Below are positions 6,894-11,835 of a stretch of DNA of 11,835 nucleotides, piece after piece. Within the stretch, counting starts at the first letter, position 1, and each line of letters starts with the position of its first letter. Position numbers and translations under genes: made by a program. This DNA is from Ochromonadaceae sp. CCMP2298. Lineage: Eukaryota > Sar > Synurophyceae > Ochromonadales > Ochromonadaceae. The notes under the pieces are model-generated. The model worked only from the letters and a program-made list of their open reading frames with translations, had not been told where the DNA came from and did not search any database. Location of the stretch: the NCBI GenBank assembly GCA_026770595.1, contig MU634496.1:1-11835 (forward strand), given 5' to 3'.

Positions 6894-7197
6894 CAGAGCC
6901 TTCAAGGCATCAGCCTTCAGAGATAGATCGGTCCTGATTAACAGGAACCAGAAAACGCTTTTGGTACCAGTGTGGGGCGGGTGGGGCGGAAACATCGTGC
7001 TCCAAGTGGACAGCGGAGCCACGTACGGGCAAATACAGACGCAGCATATGCCGAAGGAATCCTCTCCCATCTTTTTGGGGTCGAGCTACTCCTACCGTAT
7101 TATCCCTGAGACTGTCGGACTCTATGACGCTCGCAAAATCTTAGACCATCCAGACGACCCGACGATGTGGTATTACGAGGATCTCGAGAAGCTTTAG
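6853..7197 (+). CDS. Hypothetical 114-residue protein
   Basis: The ORF runs from ATG at 6853 to TAG at 7195-7197; the frame is open from 6802. The N-terminus is hydrophobic then basic (MSVLACVALMSVLARAFKAS), with Arg, Lys, Ala and Ser but no early acid. That would suit an organelle targeting peptide. The middle has WGGWGG and VDSGATYGQ; the C-terminus is acidic and Tyr/Trp-rich (ILDHPDDPTMWYYEDLEKL). DSGAT resembles the retropepsin active-site motif, but nothing else of a protease fold is visible. I do not recognise the family. It diverges from the CLC gene across foldback element 2 and ends exactly where leucine-rich-repeat coding sequence begins in another frame. The duplicated start makes Met at 6880 an alternative start. 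Codon choice looks genuine, so I favour a real gene or exon. Confidence 0.5.
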   Translation: MSVLACVALMSVLARAFKASAFRDRSVLINRNQKTLLVPVWGGWGGNIVLQVDSGATYGQIQTQHMPKESSPIFLGSSYSYRIIPETVGLYDARKILDHPDDPTMWYYEDLEKL

Positions 7198-7423
7198 ACG
7201 AACCGACGCGGGGTACAAGGTGCTGTCAGAGGGGTGCTCGGGCCTGCGCTGTCTGGTGGCCCGCAAGGTCAAGCGCCTCGGCAACCGCACTCTGTTCTCT
7301 CTGCTGCGCCACTGCCAGGGCCTGCAGCGCGTGGAGGTGCAGGACTGTCCGCTGGTGACGAGGGCGGCGGTGGACGAGGTAAGGGGCATCGAGGCCAAGC
7401 TGGTGCTGGAGCACTCCCTCTAG
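7198..7423 (+). CDS. C-terminal leucine-rich-repeat (cysteine-containing) protein fragment
   Basis: GC-rich coding sequence ends at TAG 7421-7423; its frame is open from 7145, but homology-like sequence starts at about 7202 (TDAGYKVLSEGC). Two LRR_CC-type units are visible: GCSGLRCLVARKV through LLRHC, then CQGLQRVEVQDCPLVTRAAV. This C-containing repeat is typical of F-box/LRR and AMN1-like proteins, where the repeats form a substrate-binding arc in ubiquitin ligases. No F-box or earlier repeats are found upstream on this strand. There is no ATG before the LRR start in this frame. CTTTAG at 7192-7197 could be a 3' splice site opening this as a last exon; a frameshift joining it to the preceding ORF, or a truncated gene copy, are alternatives. 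The coding nature is likely, the gene model is not settled. Confidence 0.6.
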
Positions 7424-7529
7424 CCTGCGCTCTGTGCACTGCGGACTGTGTGTACTATGCACTGTGCGAAGAGTAGGGCACAGGACACAGGGAGCCTTGC
7501 TCGAACCCTGCTCTGAAGGCACCCCCTCC

Positions 7530-7557
7530 CCCCAGTCCCCAGTCCCCAGTTCCCAGT
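7530..7557 (+). repeat. 7-bp minisatellite (CCCCAGT)x4
   Basis: Three exact CCCCAGT units are followed by TCCCAGT. Confidence 0.9.
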
Positions 7558-8028
7558 CGCCCCACAGTCCTCACAGTCCCCTGCGCACTCTTTAGTCCAG
7601 CTGATGATGCTCTTATGCTCGTATGCTCTCCTATCCGAGACAGTACATCCACAGCGCCTACATCGTGATCTGTGGTATGTAGTCTGTGCACTGTCTGTGT
7701 GCTCTGTCTCCTAGTCCCAGCCCCAGTGCCAGCGCAGGTGCCGGAGTGCATTGCAGTATTGCAGGTATTGCGCTACTTTCACCACATCCACTGTTGATCC
7801 ACTCTTCTACTTTCTATGTTCTACATGCTGTGCACCACCCCGCCGCCCAAGTTGCTGTGTGCAGGCCGCGCCCAGTGATGAGCATAAAGCACCGGAAGCA
7901 CCACCTCCCGCACCTTCTGCTTCTGCTTCTAGCTTCTGGGAGTGGGCAAAAACAAGCGGGGAGGATGGGTAAAAACGAGAAGGGAAAGTGGGACAGGAGA
8001 GGGAGCAAGCATAGGAGCACAACATAGC

Positions 8029-8056
8029 AGAGAGCAGCATAGGAGAGAGCAGCATA
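8029..8056 (+). repeat. 15-bp-period direct repeat
   Basis: AGAGAGCAGCATA occurs at 8029-8041 and 8044-8056, with a further AGCATAGGAG relative just upstream. Confidence 0.8.
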
Positions 8057-8356
8057 CAATGTACATGTTAGTTAGTAACCAACCACAAGAACTCGTATTG
8101 TAGATAGAGGCGTGTTTAAAGGACATAGTTTATAGGTTATCACATGGAATCTCCCAAAACACGCAGGGTGGCAGCCTGCAGAGGTGTGAAATGGGGGTAC
8201 CCTGGGTGCGGCATGCGGGGGCGCTTACAGCCAGATTTGACGATCTGAGCGCCTGGATCTCGAAGTAGACCTATTAGACATGTATGTAAGAACGATATTA
8301 GCGAGTCGCAGTTGGTGAGAAGGTGCTTTTTTGTGAAATTCGATGTTACCTGCCAG

Positions 8357-8629
8357 ATGAGCTCATCCCCCCCCCCATCCAGCAGTATCATCCGCACCAC
8401 CGTGCGTGCCCCACGCGGTAGAACAGGCTACTGTACGACTCTCCGAGTGCCGAAAGAAAACTACAAATGCACAACTCATCTCCCCCAAGCCGCAGAACCG
8501 CCCATAATGGAGCCCGGGATAGTGAATTTGGCCTGCGGTGCTCAGATCCGTCGTGCACATGATAAAACGCTACCAAGCGCACCCCATGCGCTGAACAAGG
8601 GCGCGCCCTGGCGCGTAAGAGACAGGTGA
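8357..8629 (+). CDS. Weak hypothetical ORF ending at a splice-donor-like site
   Basis: A 90-codon frame runs from ATG at 8357 to TGA at 8627-8629. It starts MSSSPPPSSSIIRTT and shows no domain. At its end GACAG|GTGAGT (junction 8626/8627) is a perfect spliceosomal donor consensus, and the stop codon itself is part of it. It could be a first exon continuing past an intron, but no acceptor or second exon was identified before the LTR. An antisense frame is also open over much of it, so chance is quite possible. Confidence 0.2.
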   Translation: MSSSPPPSSSIIRTTVRAPRGRTGYCTTLRVPKENYKCTTHLPQAAEPPIMEPGIVNLACGAQIRRAHDKTLPSAPHALNKGAPWRVRDR

Positions 8630-8917
8630 GTATGGTGGATGGATTAGATAGCGTTTTAGAGATTGAAGCCCCGTCCTTCCCGGTCATTTCACGCTGCGTT
8701 TGAGCGCAATCCCATGAGTGGAAGTAGAGAAATACTCCCTGACGTGAGCTCCTGCCTAGATTGCATTGCAAGGATGGCTCTGAGGAAGGTTGCTGGATCA
8801 GATTAGCGCTGTACATTCTTTATTTCACATAAACAGCGTCATTTGAAGAAACAGCACAAAAGGAAAAAGAAAAGAGGTTCAAATCCCACCTCCTCTCCCG
8901 GGAAAATAAATAAAACC
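8630..8917. other. Intergenic DNA left of the copia insertion
   Basis: No gene is supported. GAGGTTCAAATCCCACC near 8875-8891 contains the tRNA-like B-box GGTTCAAATCC but has no fitting A-box or foldable arms. AATAAATAAAA near 8905-8915 is AT-rich filler. Confidence 0.5.
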
Positions 8918-8946
8918 CTCCACAGGGGGCCTGGGTTCAACGGCGT
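8918..8946 (-). repeat. Dispersed repeat, copy B, flanking the copia LTR
   Basis: The minus strand reads ACGCCGTTGAACCCAG then GCCCCCTGTGGAG, matching copy A (6766-6793) in inverted orientation. The similarity stops at 8946, one base outside the predicted LTR end at 8947. ACGCC (8942-8946) would be the 5-bp target-site duplication. Confidence 0.6.
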
Positions 8947-9275
8947 TGTCGCAATTATCGCTTGCCCACTTGGCTTGCACGATTGATATTCTCTCGGTGC
9001 GTAGGAAGAAGATCAATTCGCTATCGTTCACTCGTTTCAATTCATAGTTGTGCATAGAGCAATCAACAGGCTAGATTCAAACGCGAGCAAAACACAGGAG
9101 AGATGCCTCTGAGGCATCGAAGATGGGAGAAGCTCTGTCCATAGTTCCCGGATTCCCCTATTTGCTATTGTCACTAACCCTTTCCCGATCTTTCCTGGCT
9201 TTTCCCCTCTGGGTCTGCCCTTATGCTGCACTTTCCAATTGCTAACTACCTATGGCTATTTTGCACTAAACGACT
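8947..9275 (-). mobile_element. Probable 3' LTR of the copia element (boundaries inferred)
   Basis: This non-coding stretch directly follows the polypurine tract. On the minus strand the proposed LTR starts AGTCG and ends GCGACA. The inverse of that end is TGTCGC, so the two termini share the inverted core GTCG, with the usual first T of TG apparently changed to A. The length, about 329 bp, is typical of copia LTRs. The left boundary is also supported because similarity to another genomic site (6766-6793) starts exactly outside it, at ACGCC. The matching 5' LTR is outside the window, so the edges cannot be proved here. Confidence 0.5.
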
Positions 9276-9287
9276 TGCCCCCCAAAG
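9274..9287 (-). other. Polypurine tract of the copia element
   Basis: On the minus strand CTTTGGGGGGCAAG lies about 20 nt downstream of the pol stop codon. A G-rich purine run here is where plus-strand DNA synthesis is primed in LTR retrotransposons, directly before the 3' LTR. Position, strand and composition all fit, although the C near its 3' end means it is not a pure purine run. Confidence 0.6.
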
Positions 9288-9304
9288 TGCGGCACTAAGG
9301 GCAA

Positions 9305-11835
9305 CTACTCGAGTTCCCCTTTCATCACCGCCCTTGCGAACTTGGAGAATTTTTCAAAACCCAGGTCCTTGGTGAGCATGTCTGCGCGATTGTGGTCGGT
9401 GCCCACGTGCTCGAAGCGAACGACCCCTTTCTCTCTTGCCTCCCGCAAGAAATTGAGATCGCGGGTGTAGTGGCGCGCCTTGGAGCTGTTCTTGTATGCG
9501 CTGAGCTGGTCGATGCCCGCAGTCGAGTCCGAGTACACTAGGGTCGGCTCCAGCTGTGGGAATCCCAGCTCCTCCAGCAGCACCCTCAGCCACATCACCT
9601 CTCTCACCACTTCGTCCATGGCCTTGACCTCCGCTTCGCAGGGCGAGTGGGGCACCGTCGTGCCGGTCTTGCTCCTAACTATGTTTGCCCCGCTCTTGTG
9701 CAGATGCACAGAGTACCCAAACTGCGACTTACTGTCGCCGTCCGCGGTGTAGCTCGCGTCGCAGTACGTCAGAGGTACCGTGCTGCACTTGCCTCCGAGT
9801 ACAATCGCTGACTCCGTGGTGCCCTTGAGGTACCTGAGCACTCGTGTGGCTGCTCGCAGGTGCTCGGGTCCGGGTGCGGCTGCTCCTGACCCCAGGGCGT
9901 TGACGGCGGTCAGTATGTCCGGGCGCGTGCGGTCTGCGAGGTAGCGCAGCTTGCCTACCAAGTCGTGCATGGGCTCCTCGCTGCCCTTGGATGCTAGTCG
10001 CAGTTTCGTGGAGGGGATGCCCGGAATGTCGGAGGGTGTGGCGCTGGTGCTGAGGAATTCCTCTACGATGGATCGAGCGTACACGCTCTGGCCGACGGTC
10101 AGCAGGCGGTTCTCTCGGTCCCTGGAGATCTCCATTCCGAGGAAGCGCACGACCTCGCCCTGGTGCTTCATCTTGAAGCGTGCGTCCAGCATGGCCTTCA
10201 CCGCGTCGATGGACTCTCTCGAAGGCGAAGCGATTACTATGTCGTCTACGTAGATCACTAGGTACACTCGGTCGCCGTTGGGCAGGATCTTGGTCCAGAG
10301 ACATGCGTCGCTGGCCGCACGCGTGAAGCCGTCCAGCTGCAGTGTGGTGCCCATCAGCTTCGCCCAGAGCTCGCCTGCCTGCTTCAGGCCGTACAGTGCC
10401 TTGAGCAGTCGTACTGTGCGGGGTGGCCCGCCTGGATCCCAGAGGTCTCTCGGAAGGGTCATGAATATCACCTTGTCGATGACGCTCTCCAGGTACGCAC
10501 TGCCCACGTCCGTTGCCTCTGCTTCGAGATCCAGATGCGCGATCATCCCTAGCAGGCAGAGCAGCGTCTTGAACTGCAGCGTCGGCGCGTAGGTGTGGTC
10601 GAAGTCTGTGCCTGGGACCTGGGAGAAGCCCCTCGCGACTATGCGAGCCCGGTATTTGACGGTCCCGTCTGGTTCCCAGGAAGTGCGAAACGCCCACTTG
10701 GAGGTGATTTTTCTCTTTCCCGTGGGAGGCTCCTCGTCGCACCACGTCTTCCTCTCTTCGATGCCGTCTAGCTCTTTCTGCCTGGCCTTGGCCCAGTGAG
10801 CGGCGTCGGAACCAGCTAGCGCCTCCTCCATCGTCTTCGGCATCTTCGGCAGCTTGAAGGCCTGCAGTGCGAGTAGCGCCTGTATGCTGTTGTTGGCTTC
10901 AGTGTAGCGCGCCTGTGATTTGAACTGCTCTGACCTCTGCCGCCGCGCTGCCATCAGGCGTGTGACTCGACGTTCGTCGGCTGCCTCCTCCTCGTGCCAG
11001 TAGTTCTCGTCGGCTTCGACATCTGGCCGATGTCTGTCTGCGGGTCGCTCGTATCCGCGGTCTACGAGTGTCGGGTCGCCAGCTAGCCGCTGTGTGTGGC
11101 TCGCTTCGCCGTCCACCACTCGCCCTTCGCTGCTGATCGGATCGGAGTGCTCACTGAGGTTCTCGAGCCCCAGCCGCCCAGGGTACTCCTTGCAGTACAC
11201 CTGCGGGCGCGCTAGTTCCCTGCCGTTGCTGTTGATCACCAGGTACGACCCTTTGGCCACCGAGGAGTAGCCGACCATCCTACCGTGCTCGACCCTGGGC
11301 TGAAACACTGCGCCGACCCCTGACCTCTCCTCCGGGTGCACGTAGTACCAGCAGGGGGCGTCGAAGGGACGTGCGATAGAGAGATCGGGTATGGCGCCGG
11401 AGCACCGCTGCTCTGGGCTCATGCTGTCCTTCCCCAGGGAGTCGACTAGTCTGTTGCGCGTGTAGACCACGTAATCTAGAGCATACTGCCAGTAGCTGCG
11501 GGGGCTGTTGTACCTGGCCATCACTGCTCGCATCTGCTTGAGGTCGGTGCCTATTGCCCGCTCTACTACCCCGTTCGCCTGATGCACGTGCGGCGCAGAG
11601 GTGCGAAGGCGTATCCCTATCATCAGGCAGGTGTCGATGAAGCGCTGCTCTAGGAAGGTGGAGTCGCAGTCCGCCGTGAGGTTCTTCACTGTTCCATGGC
11701 CGGAGGGGATCACTTCCTCGAGCACAAATCTCTTGATCACTTCGTCTTGGTTGCTCTTGCCTTTGAGGTGGTAGACGTAGTGCTTGCCCGTGCCTCGATC
11801 GATGATCCATGTGCTGCAGTGGTTCCTCTGCTTGC
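9305..11835 (-). CDS. Ty1/copia retrotransposon pol (integrase-RT-RNase H), 5' end beyond window
   Basis: The reading frame is open from the window edge to TAG at 9305-9307. Residues are counted from the GTG at 11740, which is not the real start. Integrase: the first catalytic Asp is in IID (codon 11798-11800); then Asp24 and Glu60, with exactly 35 residues between them, the expected D35E spacing. Reverse transcriptase at about 331-505: ARIVARGFSQ (365-374), DVGSAYL with Asp411, YGLKQ (450-454) and YVDD (497-500). RNase H at about 656-795: Asp661, the CEAE group (701-704), Asp738, and Asp787 in DHNRADMLTKD. The order INT-RT-RH defines the copia group (Pseudoviridae) against gypsy. No stop or frameshift breaks the frame and all catalytic residues seen are kept, so the copy looks young and possibly competent. 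Gag, protease and the 5' LTR must lie right of the window. Its product would copy element RNA and integrate the cDNA. Confidence 0.96.
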   Translation of the reverse strand, partial: KQRNHCSTWIIDRGTGKHYVYHLKGKSNQDEVIKRFVLEEVIPSGHGTVKNLTADCDSTFLEQRFIDTCLMIGIRLRTSAPHVHQANGVVERAIGTDLKQMRAVMARYNSPRSYWQYALDYVVYTRNRLVDSLGKDSMSPEQRCSGAIPDLSIARPFDAPCWYYVHPEERSGVGAVFQPRVEHGRMVGYSSVAKGSYLVINSNGRELARPQVYCKEYPGRLGLENLSEHSDPISSEGRVVDGEASHTQRLAGDPTLVDRGYERPADRHRPDVEADENYWHEEEAADERRVTRLMAARRQRSEQFKSQARYTEANNSIQALLALQAFKLPKMPKTMEEALAGSDAAHWAKARQKELDGIEERKTWCDEEPPTGKRKITSKWAFRTSWEPDGTVKYRARIVARGFSQVPGTDFDHTYAPTLQFKTLLCLLGMIAHLDLEAEATDVGSAYLESVIDKVIFMTLPRDLWDPGGPPRTVRLLKALYGLKQAGELWAKLMGTTLQLDGFTRAASDACLWTKILPNGDRVYLVIYVDDIVIASPSRESIDAVKAMLDARFKMKHQGEVVRFLGMEISRDRENRLLTVGQSVYARSIVEEFLSTSATPSDIPGIPSTKLRLASKGSEEPMHDLVGKLRYLADRTRPDILTAVNALGSGAAAPGPEHLRAATRVLRYLKGTTESAIVLGGKCSTVPLTYCDASYTADGDSKSQFGYSVHLHKSGANIVRSKTGTTVPHSPCEAEVKAMDEVVREVMWLRVLLEELGFPQLEPTLVYSDSTAGIDQLSAYKNSSKARHYTRDLNFLREAREKGVVRFEHVGTDHNRADMLTKDLGFEKFSKFARAVMKGELE

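Larger units (their letters stand above)
7424..8110. other. Low-complexity region, no supported gene
   Basis: Downstream of the LRR coding sequence lie CACTGTG-type words (7430-7470), a CCCCAGT array (7530-7557), CTTCTG runs (near 7914-7940) and purine-rich GAGAGCAGCATA repeats (8029-8056). Open frames on both strands overlap and have skewed composition. Part may be 3' UTR. Confidence 0.6.

Noticed and set aside
7009-7023. Aspartic protease motif DSGAT in the 6853 ORF
   Set aside because: The motif is isolated. There is no flap or second conserved glycine motif, and the ORF is not next to gag or pol of the copia element.
8388-8816. 142-codon minus-strand open frame
   Set aside because: It has no recognised domain and overlaps other open frames on the plus strand. 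Its composition resembles chance translation of GC-rich DNA.
8875-8900. tRNA gene or tRNA-derived SINE suggested by GGTTCAAATCC
   Set aside because: Only two base pairs form in a standard T-arm, and no A-box, anticodon arm or acceptor stem fits upstream.
9729-10745. 338-codon alternative frame within pol
   Set aside because: It is a shadow of the GC-rich pol frame; its Arg/His/Gly-rich low-information sequence lacks any domain, while pol shows all catalytic motifs.

Overview
This is a nuclear eukaryotic window. It holds one long uninterrupted gene for a CLC-type chloride channel with two C-terminal CBS domains, and the pol part of a Ty1/copia retrotransposon. GC-rich coding blocks sit among AT-richer, repeat-filled DNA, and there are no bacterial operons or ribosome-binding sites. 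An intronless 817-residue CLC gene, intact copia pol, foldback elements and compact genes would suit a red alga with few introns, such as a florideophyte. That is inference, held at about even odds; a diatom or another intron-poor alga is possible.

Layout, left to right. Positions 1-480 have no confident gene but carry palindromes. A nearly perfect foldback element lies at about 489-941. After AT-rich DNA without a convincing gene comes a non-autonomous DNA-transposon-like element at 1731-2349. It has matching ends (CACCGGGATCGTC), repeated ACCTTTAC words and a 75-bp tandem array whose units contain palindromes. A short coding-looking frame on the minus strand (2505-2696) may be a terminal exon or gene relic. 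Several hairpins follow between 2816 and 3512.

The minus-strand CLC gene fills 3681-6134. Its motifs resemble the ClC-1/2/K channel branch. Both glutamates that couple chloride movement to protons in CLC exchangers are replaced, so an uncoupled chloride channel is the best prediction. A second foldback element (6371-6639) lies between this gene and a divergent plus-strand ORF of unknown function (6853-7197). That ORF is followed at once by the C-terminal part of a leucine-rich-repeat protein (about 7198-7423). Positions 7424-8900 are low-complexity or featureless apart from a weak ORF at 8357-8629.

The right end is a minus-strand copia element: a polypurine tract, a probable 3' LTR (about 8947-9275) and an open pol frame (9305 to beyond the window edge) encoding integrase, reverse transcriptase and RNase H. 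Sequence just outside the predicted LTR matches 6766-6793 in inverted orientation, and the match starts exactly at the predicted LTR edge. This suggests the element inserted into a copy of a dispersed repeat. Apart from the retroelement's own parts, the genes show no evident shared pathway. The mobile-element biology and the unusual CLC channel are the most interesting content.
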